In this document: piece after piece, positions 16,566 through 25,625 of the stretch
Position numbering within the stretch: the first letter of the stretch is position 1
Layout: each line of letters starts with the position of its first letter
NCBI RefSeq assembly: GCF_000202635.1
Contig: NC_015125.1
Coordinates: 2,480,001-2,544,000 of the forward strand
DNA: 64,000 nucleotides
Origin: Microbacterium testaceum StLB037
Lineage (GTDB): Bacteria > Actinomycetota > Actinomycetes > Actinomycetales > Microbacteriaceae
Direction of reading: 5' to 3'
Made by a program: the position numbers and the translations under genes
The notes under the pieces: generated by a model
What the model was told of the DNA's origin: nothing
What the model saw: the letters and a program-made list of their open reading frames with translations, nothing else
The model's database searches: none

Positions 16566-16604
16566 GGTGACGCCCCGCTCGGTCGGTCCGAGCGGGGCGT
16601 CACC
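16566..16604 (+). terminator. Strong hairpin terminator
   Basis: A perfect 17-bp stem, GGTGACGCCCCGCTCGG (16566-16582) against its complement (16588-16604), loop TCGGT, starting 10 bp after the stop of the 106-residue protein gene. No U-tract, as is usual for high-GC actinobacteria. Confidence 0.85.
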
Positions 16605-16661
16605 GCGCGCGCGATCATGCGGCCGGGGCGTTTGCTGCGAGCCGATGTCGGAGGGGCGACG

Positions 16662-16667
16662 TACCGT
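16662..16667 (+). promoter_or_regulatory. Leaderless -10 (TACCGT) for sbcD
   Basis: TACCGT, 6 nt, then ATG at 16674, where the conserved MRILHTSDWHIG begins. Confidence 0.65.
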
Positions 16668-16673
16668 GTCTGC

Positions 16674-17828
16674 ATGCGCATCCTGCACACCTCCGACTGG
16701 CACATCGGGCGCTCCTTCCACGGGCACTCGACCCTCGACGCGCTCTCCGGTGTGCTCGACGTCCTCGTCGCGCAGGTGACGGAGCACCGGGTCGACCTCG
16801 TCCTCGTCGCCGGCGACGTCTTCGACTCGGCGACGCCGGCCGCGGCGTGCTATCCGCTCCTCTCCCGCACGCTCGGGGCGCTCGCCGACGCCGGTGCCCG
16901 TGTCGTCGTGACCAGCGGCAACCACGACTCGGCCGCGCGGCTCGGGTTCCAGTCCGCGCTCCTCCGGCCCGAGATCTCGGTGATCACCGACCCGCTGTCG
17001 ATCGGCACCCCGATCACCGTCGATGACGAGCACGGACCGGTGCACGTCTACGGCATCCCGTACCTCGAGCCCGCGATCGTGCGCCATGCCTGGGCGGGCG
17101 TGGAGCTGCGGAGCCAGGCGCAGACGATGCAGCACGCGCTCGATCTCGTCCGCGCCGACCTCGCCGAGCGGGGTGGGCGATCCGTCGTCGCGGCGCACTG
17201 CTTCGCGGCGGGTGTGGAGGCCACCCCCGGGGTCGAGCGCGAGATCCGTCAGGGCGGTCTCGACGTGGTGCCCCTCCCCGCGTTCGACGGGCCCGACTAC
17301 GTCGCTCTCGGGCACATCCACGGCCGCCAGCAGCTGTCCGACCGCGTGCGCTACGCGGGTGCGCCCCTGCACTACAGCTTCGGCGAGGCGGGCAAGCCGC
17401 GCGGCTCGTGGCTGGTCGACCTCGACGCCGAGGGGCTCTCGTCGGTGACCTGGATCGACCTTCCCGTCCCGCGCCCGCTCGTCACGCTCCGCGCGCCGCT
17501 CGACGGCCTTCTGAGCGACCCGGCGTTCGACGGACACGACGAGCACTGGGTGCGCGCCGAGTACACCGATGCCACCCCCCAGCCCGATCCGATGCGCCGG
17601 TTGCAGGAGCGGTTCCCGTGGTGCGCCACGGTCGTGCACGCGCCCGCGACGACGCGGCCCGACGACGGGATCGGTTACGCCCGGCGGGTGCGCGCGGCGC
17701 GCGACGACGCCGAGGTGATCGACGCGTTCCTCGCGCACGTCCGCGAAGGGGAGGGCGCCTCCGAGGCGGAGCGCGAGCTCATCCGCGAGGTGCTCGACGC
17801 CCGCGCCCTGACCGAGGCCCGTTCGTGA
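16674..17828 (+). CDS. sbcD: Nuclease SbcCD subunit D
   Basis: A 384-residue Mre11-type phosphodiesterase. All five metal motifs are visible: MRILHTSDWHIGR (D8, H10), LVAGDVFDSA, SGNHDSA, VAAHCFA and ALGHIHGRQ. With SbcC it opens hairpins and cuts blocked or protein-bound DNA ends. Overlaps sbcC by GTGA. Length matches actinobacterial SbcD. Confidence 0.96.
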   Translation: MRILHTSDWHIGRSFHGHSTLDALSGVLDVLVAQVTEHRVDLVLVAGDVFDSATPAAACYPLLSRTLGALADAGARVVVTSGNHDSAARLGFQSALLRPEISVITDPLSIGTPITVDDEHGPVHVYGIPYLEPAIVRHAWAGVELRSQAQTMQHALDLVRADLAERGGRSVVAAHCFAAGVEATPGVEREIRQGGLDVVPLPAFDGPDYVALGHIHGRQQLSDRVRYAGAPLHYSFGEAGKPRGSWLVDLDAEGLSSVTWIDLPVPRPLVTLRAPLDGLLSDPAFDGHDEHWVRAEYTDATPQPDPMRRLQERFPWCATVVHAPATTRPDDGIGYARRVRAARDDAEVIDAFLAHVREGEGASEAERELIREVLDARALTEARS

Positions 17829-20800
17829 AGCTCCACCGGCTCGAGCTCGAGGGCTTCGGTCCCTTCCTCGATGAGCAGGTCGTCGACTTCGACGCGTTCG
17901 CCGACGACGGCATCTTCCTCATCACCGGGCGTACTGGAGCGGGCAAGTCGAGCGTTCTCGACGGTGTCTGCTACGCGCTGTACGGCGGTGTCCCGCGGTA
18001 CGACGGAGCGGAGCGCCGGCTCCGCAGCGACCACTGCGGGCCCGACGACCCCACCCGGGTCACGCTCGAGTTCAGCGCCGAGGGGGAGCGCTGGCGGGTG
18101 ACCCGCTCGCCGGAGTTCGAGCGTCCCAAGCGTCGCGGCGGGGGAACGACGAAAGAGCCGCATCGAGCGCTGCTCGAGCTGCGCACCGCCGCGGGGTGGG
18201 AGGGCGTCGCCGCGCGTCCGGTCGACGTCGGTACCCGTCTCGACGAGATCCTCGGCCTGAGCCAGCAGCAGTTCCTGCAGGTGATCCTGCTGGCGCAGAA
18301 CCGCTTCGCCCGATTCCTCCTCGCGAAGAACGACGAGCGGCTCGGTCTGCTGCGCACTCTCTTCGGAACGCGGTCGTTCGAGGAGTACGCCGTCCAGCTC
18401 GACGAGAGGCGCAAGCGCTCGCAGGAGCGCCTTGCCGCGGAGGGCGTCGAGGTCTCGACGCTGCTCGACGAGGCGGAGCGACTCGCCGCCGAACTGGACG
18501 CCGATCCGGCGGGGTCGGAGGGTGAGGATGCCGCTGTCCTCGACGCCGTGGCATCCGCGGACACGCCCTCTCCCCCCGGACCGCTCTCGGTGGGTGAGCG
18601 CCTGGCGCGGGTCGTGCGGGCCGTGGAGCGCGCGGACTACCGTGTCGACACTCGGGCCCGTGAGCGCGACGCCGCCGATGCCCTGCTCGATGGTGCTCTG
18701 GCGGCGGAGCGCGACGCGCGAACCCTGCACGAACGCCAGCGCGATCGGATCCGGCTCCGCGAGCAGCTCGCGACCCTCGAGGCCGAGGCCGAGAGCATCG
18801 CCGCGGCTCGCGCCGAAGTCGCCGCTGCCACCGAAGCCGAGGCGCTGCGCCCCGCGATCGACGCCGAACGTCGAACGGCGGCCGATTCGGCGACGGCAGA
18901 GGCGCACCTCGCCGCGGCGGTCGAACAGACGGAGGCCGTCGGCGAGGACGCGGTCGGTGACGCCGAGGCGCTCCGCGTCCGCGACGACGAGCTGACGGCC
19001 CTGCTGTCCCGGTGCGAAGCGGTGCGCGCCGCGGAGACGTCGCTCACGGCGGCGGACGCCGACGAGGCTCGGGCCGCTGCGCGCATCGCCGCGCTCGAGA
19101 CCGAGCGCGCCGCCCTGCTCGAGGGGCGAGCGAAGCTCCCCGAGATGCTTCAGACGCTCGGCGATCAGCTCAGTTCGCTCGCCGGTTCCGCCGCACGCCG
19201 CGAGACGGCCGCGGCCCGCCGCGTGGAGACCCGCTCCCGCCTCGACGCGGCCCGCGAGGCCGAGCACCTGCTCGCCCAGCGTGAGCAAGCCGATATGGCG
19301 GCGCTCGTCCGGGGCGAGGAGATGCAGAACGCGACCGACGCGTGGACGGCGTTGCTGCGCCGCCGGCTCGCCGGAGCCGCCGCAGAACTCGCTCACGACC
19401 TCGTCGATGGGGAGCCCTGCGCGGTCTGCGGGTCGCGGGAGCACCCGCATCCGGCGACGGGGAACGACGCCCCGGTGACCGACGAGCAGCTGGCCGAGGC
19501 TGAGGAGCGCAAGAACACCGCCGTCGAGGAGGACCGGCTCGCGTCCGACGCGGCGCGGATCGCGCGAGACGACTACGCTCTCGCCTCGGCCCGCGCCGGC
19601 GGCGAGAACGTCGAGACGCTCGCCGCGCGCCTCGCACACGCGGAGCAGGCGCTGGCCGCGGCCCAGGCGGACGAATCCGAGTACGAACGCCTTCAGGCTG
19701 AGCGCACTCGCGCCACCGAGCTCGACACCCAGATCGCCGCCGAGATCGAGAGCCTCACGGCCGCCCTCGCGGCTGCCCGGCAAGACGAGGCACTGGCGCA
19801 CCAACGAGCCGAAGCCCTCCGTGGCGACGTCGTCGCCGCGCGGGGAGCGTTCGCCACGGTCGCCGATCATCACGCCGACCTGAGTGCACGTCGCGCCGCC
19901 GTGCGGACGCTGACGGCCGCGCGGGTCCGTCACGCCGCCGCAGCCGTCGCACGCGAGGACGCGGCAGCCGCTCTGGCCGCTCTCGTCGCGCAGAGTCCCT
20001 TCGGGAAGGTCGAAGAGGTCGTCGCCGCGCTGCGCTCCGCTCCGGAGAGACACCGTCTCGACGGCTCGATCGCCGCGCATGACGCCGCGGTCGCCTCGGT
20101 GCGTCAGCGTCTGTTCGACCTCGAGCTCCTGCTCGTCGACGCGGAAGACGAGCCCCTCGAGCTCGCCCCCTTCACCGCGGCCGTCGTGGCGGCGCGCGAC
20201 GGTGTGGAGCGCGCCGCCGCCGCGCTCGCCTCGGCGCGCGATCTCGCGGATCGCCTGCGCGGTCTGGCCCACCGCGCTGATGCCGGACACGCGGCCGTGG
20301 CGACGCTCGCCGACGAGCACGCCGTCGTCGCGCGCCTGGCCGACACCCTCGCCGGTCGCGCGCCCAACACCCGCCGTATGACGCTCGAGACGTTCGTGCT
20401 GGCTGCCGAACTCGAAGAGATCGTCGCCGCCGCGAACCTGCGCCTCGAACAGATGTCGTCCGGTCGGTACCGCCTGCAGCACACCGACGCCCTGGCGGCG
20501 CGGGGAGCGGCGAGCGGGCTCGGTCTCGAGGTGATGGACTCCTTCACCGGTCAGTGCCGTCCGCCGCACTCGCTCTCCGGGGGAGAGACCTTCCTCGCCT
20601 CTCTCGCCCTCGCCCTCGGTCTCGCCGAGGTCGTGACGGCGCGGGCGGGCGGCATCCGGCTCGACACCCTCTTCATCGACGAGGGGTTCGGGTCGCTCGA
20701 CGATGACACCCTCGATCTCGCGATGCGCACGCTCGACGAACTGCGTCAAGGCGGCCGAACGGTCGGCGTCATCAGCCATGTCGCCTCGATGAAAGACCAG

Positions 20801-20881
20801 TTGCCGGCCCAGCTGCGCGTCGTCGCGACCCCACGCGGCCCCAGCGTCATCTCGCAGGATGCCGCTCTGCAGGCCGTGTGA
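17825..20881 (+). CDS. sbcC: Nuclease SbcCD subunit C (Rad50-type ATPase)
   Basis: A 1018-residue SMC-like ATPase. N-lobe: KLHRLELEGFGPF and Walker A GRTGAGKSSVLDG; Q-loop segment QQFLQVILLAQNRFARFLLA. A long Ala/Glu/Arg-rich coiled coil is broken near residue 532 by the zinc hook CAVCG. C-lobe: signature SLSGGETFLASLALALG, Walker B TLFIDEGFGSLD, and GVISHV. Dimerises through the hook and drives SbcD. GTG start overlaps sbcD stop. The long frames on the opposite strand are codon-bias shadows. Confidence 0.96.
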   Translation: MKLHRLELEGFGPFLDEQVVDFDAFADDGIFLITGRTGAGKSSVLDGVCYALYGGVPRYDGAERRLRSDHCGPDDPTRVTLEFSAEGERWRVTRSPEFERPKRRGGGTTKEPHRALLELRTAAGWEGVAARPVDVGTRLDEILGLSQQQFLQVILLAQNRFARFLLAKNDERLGLLRTLFGTRSFEEYAVQLDERRKRSQERLAAEGVEVSTLLDEAERLAAELDADPAGSEGEDAAVLDAVASADTPSPPGPLSVGERLARVVRAVERADYRVDTRARERDAADALLDGALAAERDARTLHERQRDRIRLREQLATLEAEAESIAAARAEVAAATEAEALRPAIDAERRTAADSATAEAHLAAAVEQTEAVGEDAVGDAEALRVRDDELTALLSRCEAVRAAETSLTAADADEARAAARIAALETERAALLEGRAKLPEMLQTLGDQLSSLAGSAARRETAAARRVETRSRLDAAREAEHLLAQREQADMAALVRGEEMQNATDAWTALLRRRLAGAAAELAHDLVDGEPCAVCGSREHPHPATGNDAPVTDEQLAEAEERKNTAVEEDRLASDAARIARDDYALASARAGGENVETLAARLAHAEQALAAAQADESEYERLQAERTRATELDTQIAAEIESLTAALAAARQDEALAHQRAEALRGDVVAARGAFATVADHHADLSARRAAVRTLTAARVRHAAAAVAREDAAAALAALVAQSPFGKVEEVVAALRSAPERHRLDGSIAAHDAAVASVRQRLFDLELLLVDAEDEPLELAPFTAAVVAARDGVERAAAALASARDLADRLRGLAHRADAGHAAVATLADEHAVVARLADTLAGRAPNTRRMTLETFVLAAELEEIVAAANLRLEQMSSGRYRLQHTDALAARGAASGLGLEVMDSFTGQCRPPHSLSGGETFLASLALALGLAEVVTARAGGIRLDTLFIDEGFGSLDDDTLDLAMRTLDELRQGGRTVGVISHVASMKDQLPAQLRVVATPRGPSVISQDAALQAV

Positions 20882-20973
20882 GCGCCGTGCGGTACCCGTC
20901 GATCGCGCCCGCACCCACACCGCCATCAACGGCGCCCCGCCTCACGCGCCCCGGCCTCCTGAGCCACAACACC

Positions 20974-20979
20974 TAGGCT
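20974..20979 (+). promoter_or_regulatory. Leaderless -10 (TAGGCT) for the 60-residue membrane protein
   Basis: TAGGCT, 6 nt, then ATG at 20986. Confidence 0.65.
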
Positions 20980-20985
20980 GGAGTC

Positions 20986-21168
20986 ATGCGCAAGAGCACC
21001 CTCTGGACCATCCTCGGTGTCGTCGCTGCCGTGATCATCGCGTGGATCATCGTGAACGTCGTGTTCTCGCTGATCACCTTCGTGTTCCGCCTCGTCGTGG
21101 TCGCGGTGGTCGCCCTGATCGTCTTCCTCGTGCTGCGCGCGGTGTTCGCGCGGCGTGACGTCGACTGA
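20986..21168 (+). CDS. Small two-helix membrane protein
   Basis: A 60-residue protein almost entirely hydrophobic: WTILGVVAAVIIAWIIVNVV then FVFRLVVVAVVALIVFLVLR, with a charged RRDVD end. No family name that I can assign. The fixed TANNNT-6-ATG arrangement and the typical size of actinobacterial stress-type small membrane proteins support it as real. Confidence 0.72.
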   Translation: MRKSTLWTILGVVAAVIIAWIIVNVVFSLITFVFRLVVVAVVALIVFLVLRAVFARRDVD

Positions 21169-21261
21169 GGGTCGGGTTCAGGCGGGCCCGCCCGGGGTAC
21201 ACGACAGGGCTCGGCGCAAGCCCGCTCGGAGTGTCCGAGGCCAGGAGTAGCGTCGGCCCCG

Positions 21262-22758
21262 ATGTCTGATCACGCGCCCTCGCCGAACGCCGCTCATCCC
21301 CCCACGCGCGACATCGTGCTGTCGCCGAAGCACCGCTGGCGGGCCTACTGGGTCGCCGTGTCGGTCGCCGCGCTCACGATCCTCGACCTCACGAAGGTCA
21401 ACGTCGCCCTCCCCTCGATCGAAACGGCGCTGAACGCGGGGCCCACCGAACTCCAGCTCGTCGTCTCGGGCTACATCCTGACGTTCGGTCTCGTCCTCGT
21501 TCCCGCGGGGCGTCTCGGCGACCTGCGCTCGCGGCGCATGCTGTTCCTCGTCGGGCTGTCGCTGTTCCTCGTCACGAGTCTCGCGTGCGCGCTCGCCCCC
21601 AACACCACCGTGCTGCTGGGGGCTCGCCTGCTACAGGGGGTGGCTGCCGGCATCCAGATGCCGCAGGTGCTGGGTCTCGTCCAGCAGCTCTTCCAGGGCA
21701 AAGAGCGCGGTCGAGCCTTCGGCCTCTTCGGTGCGACCGTCGGCATCGCCACCGCGTTCGGCCCCACCCTTGGGGGGCTGCTCATCGCTCTCGGGGGCGA
21801 CACCGACGGGTGGCGCCTGATCTTCTGGATCAACATCCCGCTCGTCGCGATCGTGATCGCCCTCGCCGCGTGGCTGCTGCCCGACACCCGCACGAAGTCC
21901 CGCCGGCGACTCGATCTCGACCCGGTGGGCGTGCTGCTCTTCGCGCTGACGATCCTCGCGCTGATGTGGCCTTTCCTCTTCACCACGGGGTCTCCGGGCG
22001 ACGATCCCCGCCGCTGGTGGTTCCTCGTGGCATCCGTCGTCTTCGCCGCGATCTTCGTGTTCTGGGAGCGTCGCTACGCCGACCTCGGGCGCACACCGCT
22101 CATGCCGTTCTCGATCTTCTCGCTGTCGTCGTACCGCAACGGCGTGCTCATCTCTACGGCCTACTTCTCCGCGATCCCCGCCATGTTCCTCCTGGGCACG
22201 CTGTTCCTGCAGGGCGGCCTCGGGCTCGAGCCCGTGTTCGCCGGCATGGTGACGATCGGCTTCGCCGTCGCCTCGGCCTGGAGCTCGTGGATCGGTGGCA
22301 ACCTCGTCACCCGCCTCGGACGCCCCCTCGTGGTCTGGGGGATCGTCGGCATGGTCGCCACCGCCGGCGGACTCGTCCTCGTCGCGCTCTTCACCCCGCC
22401 CGAGTGGACGCCGTGGGCGATGGCGGGCGTCATGGTCGTCGGAGGCTTCGCGGGCGGTCTCGTGATCTCCCCGAACCAGACGCTCATGCTCGCCGACATC
22501 CCCGTCTCGAGCGGGGGAGTGGCGGGATCGGTGGGCCAACTCGGCCAGCGCATCGGAACAGCCGTCGGGACGGCGATCGCCCTCGCCCTGTTCTACGCCA
22601 CGATCTATCGCGAGCAGGGCGACGTCGACACCGCCGTGGTGTACCACGACGCGTACGCCTCGGGCATGATCACCGTCGGGATCTTCCTCGCGCTCGCCTT
22701 GCTCGTGGGCGTGGCCGATCTCGCGGGTCGGGCGCGCTCGGGGTCTCAGACCCCGTAA
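21262..22758 (+). CDS. MFS transporter, DHA2/EmrB type
   Basis: A 498-residue drug:H+ antiporter with about 14 hydrophobic segments. Motifs: LDLTKVNVALPSIETAL in helix 1 (family motif D1-like), GRLGDLRSRR (motif A), LLGARLLQGVAAGIQMPQVL (motif B) and GATVGIATAFGPTLGG (motif C of exporters). Substrate not predictable. The start ATG follows TAGCGT by 8 nt. Its 3' end overlaps the convergent nucleosidase gene by 13 bp. Confidence 0.92.
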   Translation: MSDHAPSPNAAHPPTRDIVLSPKHRWRAYWVAVSVAALTILDLTKVNVALPSIETALNAGPTELQLVVSGYILTFGLVLVPAGRLGDLRSRRMLFLVGLSLFLVTSLACALAPNTTVLLGARLLQGVAAGIQMPQVLGLVQQLFQGKERGRAFGLFGATVGIATAFGPTLGGLLIALGGDTDGWRLIFWINIPLVAIVIALAAWLLPDTRTKSRRRLDLDPVGVLLFALTILALMWPFLFTTGSPGDDPRRWWFLVASVVFAAIFVFWERRYADLGRTPLMPFSIFSLSSYRNGVLISTAYFSAIPAMFLLGTLFLQGGLGLEPVFAGMVTIGFAVASAWSSWIGGNLVTRLGRPLVVWGIVGMVATAGGLVLVALFTPPEWTPWAMAGVMVVGGFAGGLVISPNQTLMLADIPVSSGGVAGSVGQLGQRIGTAVGTAIALALFYATIYREQGDVDTAVVYHDAYASGMITVGIFLALALLVGVADLAGRARSGSQTP

Positions 22759-23303
22759 CGCGCGCGGAACTCCGCGCGCAGCTCGTGGCTGCACCGCTCG
22801 ACCACGACGTCCCACAGCTCGGTCGCGCCGTCCTGCGCACGGTCGGACACGGCCCGCAGGATGCTGATGGGAACGTCGAACTGCTGGGCGACCCAGATGA
22901 GCGCGTACGTCTCCATGTCGACGAGGCCGGCGCCGAGCCCGCGGATGAGGCGGACCGCCTCGGGGTCGTCGACGAAGTGATCGCCGGTCGCGATGATCCG
23001 TCCCTCGTGGCCGGTCTCGACGCGGGTCGGCAGGGCGACGTGTTCGCCGAACGTGCCGTCGAGTCCCTTCACATCGTGCTGGATGGCCGCGGCGATGTCG
23101 TAGATTCCGCCCTCGATCTCGTCGTCGATGGCGCCCGCGGTGCCGACGACGACGATCTCGTCGTACTCGCCCTCGCAGAGCGCGCGCGTCAGCGCGTACG
23201 CCGCGGGGATCTTTCCGACCCCGGTGAGCAGACGCTCGAAACCGGGGATGTCGTCCTCGAAGGCGACGAGTTCGGACGCGTGGGCGGCAACGAGAAGCTT
23301 CAC
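22746..23303 (-). CDS. Nucleosidase, MTA/SAH nucleosidase-like (PNP/UDP superfamily)
   Basis: A 185-residue short nucleoside phosphorylase/nucleosidase fold: KLLVAAHASELVAFE, TGVGKIPAAYALTRAL, VVVGTAGAIDDEI and the active-site segment LVDMETYALIWVAQ with the Glu that binds ribose, then ILRAVSDRAQD with the purine-side Asp. It likely splits a purine nucleoside such as methylthioadenosine, SAH or a related compound. Shorter than MtnN (about 230) because the N-terminal part is reduced. GTG start with GGGAGG directly upstream. Confidence 0.82.
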   Translation of the reverse strand: MKLLVAAHASELVAFEDDIPGFERLLTGVGKIPAAYALTRALCEGEYDEIVVVGTAGAIDDEIEGGIYDIAAAIQHDVKGLDGTFGEHVALPTRVETGHEGRIIATGDHFVDDPEAVRLIRGLGAGLVDMETYALIWVAQQFDVPISILRAVSDRAQDGATELWDVVVERCSHELRAEFRARYGV

Positions 23304-23467
23304 CCTCCCATTCTCCCCGACGCGGTGAGGTCCTCCCTCCGCGCGGTGTACGGTGCCGGTCGACCGGGGCGAGCGGAGGGCGAGGGACGAGGGGAGGACC
23401 GGCGCTCGGCATCCATCCTCCGTCCGCCCCTGATCCTCCTGCGGTCACGTGGGCGGGTGCGGGAACG

Positions 23468-23504
23468 CCGCGGCCCCGAGCGCCACACGCGCCCGGGGCC
23501 GCGG
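23468..23504 (-). terminator. Hairpin terminator after the aldo/keto reductase gene
   Basis: Arms 23468-23483 and 23489-23504 pair over 16 bp with one mismatch, loop CACAC, beginning 5 bp after the minus-strand stop at 23510. Confidence 0.8.
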
Positions 23505-23509
23505 ACAGG

Positions 23510-24454
23510 TCAGTCCTGCGCGGCCTCGGACGCCTGCGACAGACGGGCGATCTCGTCGGCGCTGAGCTCGAGCGAGGTGCTGGCCAGCAGATCCGCGACC
23601 TGCTCGACCTTCGATGCGCTCGCGATGGGGGCGGCCACCGTCGGCTGGGCGCGGAGCCACGCGAGCGCGGTGGTCGCGATCGAGGCGCCGTGCGCCTGCC
23701 CGACCTCTTCGAGGGCATCGATCAGCGCGATGCCGGCGGGCGTCGCGAGCTTCGCGGCCCCCTGGGCGCGCGGCGAGTCGCCCGTGGCATCCGGGGTCCG
23801 GTACTTGCCCGTGAGGAACCCGCTCGCCAGCGCGTAGTAGGGGACGAGCGACATGCCGTACTGCTCGGCGACGGGGACGATGTCGCGCTCGACCTCGGTC
23901 CGGTGCACGAGGTTGTAGTGCGGCTGGATGGCGACGGGGAGGTCGAAGCCTCCGGCCTCGGCGAGCGAGATCCACTCGCGGATGCGTGCGCCGGTGTAGT
24001 TCGAGACCGCCACGTAGCGAACGAGACCATCGGTGACGAGATCGGCGAAGCCGGCGACGGTCTCTTCGAGCGGGGTCTCGGCGTCGTCGAAGTGGGCGTA
24101 GTAGAGGTCGATGGAGTCGACGCCGAGGCGCTGGAGCGAGGCTTCCGCGGCAGCGCGGATGTTCTTCGCGCGGAGGCCGCGGAACTCGGGGTGCTGGCTG
24201 ACCTTCGTCGCCACCACGACGTTCTCGGGCTTGCGCGACGCGAGCCACTCGCCGATCAGCGTCTCGCTCTCGCCGCCCGAATTGCCGGGCACCCACGCGC
24301 TGTATGCGTCGGCGGTGTCGATGAAGTTTCCGCCGCCCGCGTGGAAGGCATCGAGGACGGCGAACGAGGTGTCGCGGTCGGCCGTCCAGCCGAAGACGTT
24401 CCCGCCGAGCGAGAGGGGGAGGATGTCGAGGTCGCTGCGTCCGATGCGCGTCAT
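23510..24454 (-). CDS. Aldo/keto reductase
   Basis: A 314-residue NADPH-dependent reductase with a TIM barrel. Catalytic tetrad visible: Asp and Tyr in NFIDTADAYSAW, Lys in VVVATKVSQ and His in DLYYAHFDD. LGGNVFGWTADRD at the front and VAVSNYTGARIREW are typical of the AKR11/YdhF-like branch. Reduces aldehydes or ketones; substrate unknown. ATG has AGGAAGG 6 nt upstream and a strong terminator follows. Confidence 0.93.
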   Translation of the reverse strand: MTRIGRSDLDILPLSLGGNVFGWTADRDTSFAVLDAFHAGGGNFIDTADAYSAWVPGNSGGESETLIGEWLASRKPENVVVATKVSQHPEFRGLRAKNIRAAAEASLQRLGVDSIDLYYAHFDDAETPLEETVAGFADLVTDGLVRYVAVSNYTGARIREWISLAEAGGFDLPVAIQPHYNLVHRTEVERDIVPVAEQYGMSLVPYYALASGFLTGKYRTPDATGDSPRAQGAAKLATPAGIALIDALEEVGQAHGASIATTALAWLRAQPTVAAPIASASKVEQVADLLASTSLELSADEIARLSQASEAAQD

Positions 24455-24577
24455 GGTGGCCTTCCTGTCGTGGTTCTGGGTGACCTCAGAGACAACGACC
24501 GGCGTCCACTCGCATTCCCGAGACGCGCCTCGGGGTCCGAGTTCGGAACGTCGTCGGTCGGGCGTCGCGTGCGCGGG

Positions 24578-24757
24578 TCAGGAACCGCCGGACAGGATGC
24601 CGATGAGCCCGCTGATTAAGAACCACAGGCCGATGCCGGCCCCGGCGATCCAGATGACGACCGTTCCGGCCGGGTACTTCTTCTTCTCGCGGGGGTCCTT
24701 CTCGTTCGGGACCTGCTCGCCCGGGCTCTCACCGTTCGGGCCCTCGGGCGCGGTCAA
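24578..24757 (-). CDS. Small single-helix membrane protein (TTG start)
   Basis: A 59-residue protein: a charged N-terminal half rich in Glu, Pro and Lys, then one hydrophobic helix TVVIWIAGAGIGLWFLISGL. The best start is TTG at 24757, overlapping the stop of the upstream gene as TTGA; no ATG or GTG fits. This implies coupled translation with the 65-residue protein. No function known. Confidence 0.6.
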   Translation of the reverse strand: MTAPEGPNGESPGEQVPNEKDPREKKKYPAGTVVIWIAGAGIGLWFLISGLIGILSGGS

Positions 24758-24951
24758 GAACGCACCATGGTGATGATCGAGGTGATGAGCACGGCGAGAC
24801 CTCCGATGGCGGCGATGGCGGCGATGATGGGCCCCCCGCCCGACAGGAATGCGACGACGCCGAGAGCGATGAACAGCACACCCAGCACGATGCCGATCAC
24901 CTGATACACGCGATATCGCGATGTACCGTGCTGGACTTCCTGTTCGCTCAC
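24754..24951 (-). CDS. Small two-helix membrane protein
   Basis: A 65-residue protein starting with GTG and preceded by AGGGGG at 6 nt. Polar N-terminus, then VYQVIGIVLGVLFIALGVVA and IAAIAAIGGLAVLITSIITM. It precedes and overlaps the 59-residue membrane protein gene, so the two may work together at the membrane. Family not recognised. Confidence 0.68.
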   Translation of the reverse strand: MSEQEVQHGTSRYRVYQVIGIVLGVLFIALGVVAFLSGGGPIIAAIAAIGGLAVLITSIITMVRS

Positions 24952-25047
24952 GACGACCCCCTGTCCTCCAACCTACCGAAATCCTGGGTGTCTCCTGAGA
25001 CAGCGAGCGCACGATCCGATCTCGATCCGAGTACGGTTCGCGAGGCG

Positions 25048-25053
25048 TAGCGT
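25048..25053 (+). promoter_or_regulatory. Leaderless -10 (TAGCGT) for the DUF427 gene
   Basis: TAGCGT, 6 nt, then ATG at 25060. Confidence 0.65.
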
Positions 25054-25059
25054 AAGCGC

Positions 25060-25557
25060 ATGGCACGCCCCGTTCCCGACCCCGTCCGCCCCGGCCAGGA
25101 ATCCGTCTGGGACTATCCGCGGCCGCCGCGCGTGGAGCGCGTCCGCAGGAGGGCGCAGATCGATCTCGGCGGGGTGCGCATCGCCGACACCGACGACGTC
25201 ATCCGCGTGCTCGAGACGAGTCATCCGCCGGTGTACTACCTGCCGATCGCCTCATTCGGCGACGCGCTGACCCTCGGGCAGGGCGCGTCGTTCTGCGAGT
25301 TCAAAGGCGGGGCGCGCTACTTCGACGTGCACGGCGGCGGGGGAGCGGTCGCTCCGCGCGCCGCGTGGAACTACCCGAGCCCCATGCCGGGGTACGAGGA
25401 GCTCGCCGACCGCGTCGCCGTCTACGCCGGTCCGATGGATCGCGTCATCCTCGGCGGGGAGACCGTGGAACCGCAGCCGGGTGGCTTCTACGGCGGCTGG
25501 GTCACGAGCGATCTCGCGGGCCCGTTCAAGGGCGTACCGGGGTCGATGGGCTGGTGA
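25060..25557 (+). CDS. DUF427 domain protein
   Basis: A 165-residue protein that is clearly DUF427: VWDYPRPPRVERVRRRAQID, RVLETSHPPVYYLPIASF, FCEFKGGARYFDV and AAWNYPSPMPGYEEL, ending in a Gly-rich tail with GGFYGGWVTSDLAGPFKG. The fold is a small beta-barrel; the reaction is unknown. Monocistronic by position, convergent with nadE. Confidence 0.9.
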   Translation: MARPVPDPVRPGQESVWDYPRPPRVERVRRRAQIDLGGVRIADTDDVIRVLETSHPPVYYLPIASFGDALTLGQGASFCEFKGGARYFDVHGGGGAVAPRAAWNYPSPMPGYEELADRVAVYAGPMDRVILGGETVEPQPGGFYGGWVTSDLAGPFKGVPGSMGW

Positions 25558-25625
25558 GCCCGCGGCGGTCCGCGCTCGAGAGGGCCGGTGTCACCGCCGC
25601 GTCAGGTCGATCGCGATGAACGCGC

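Noticed and set aside
17675..20929. A 1084-codon open frame antisense to sbcC
   Set aside because: High GC at third positions of sbcC keeps the antisense frame free of stops; its product is compositionally biased and matches nothing.
22746..23303. Link of this nucleosidase to the SIH cluster
   Set aside because: It could cleave SAH/MTA, but lies 23 kb away in a different context, so no operon-level argument supports joining them.
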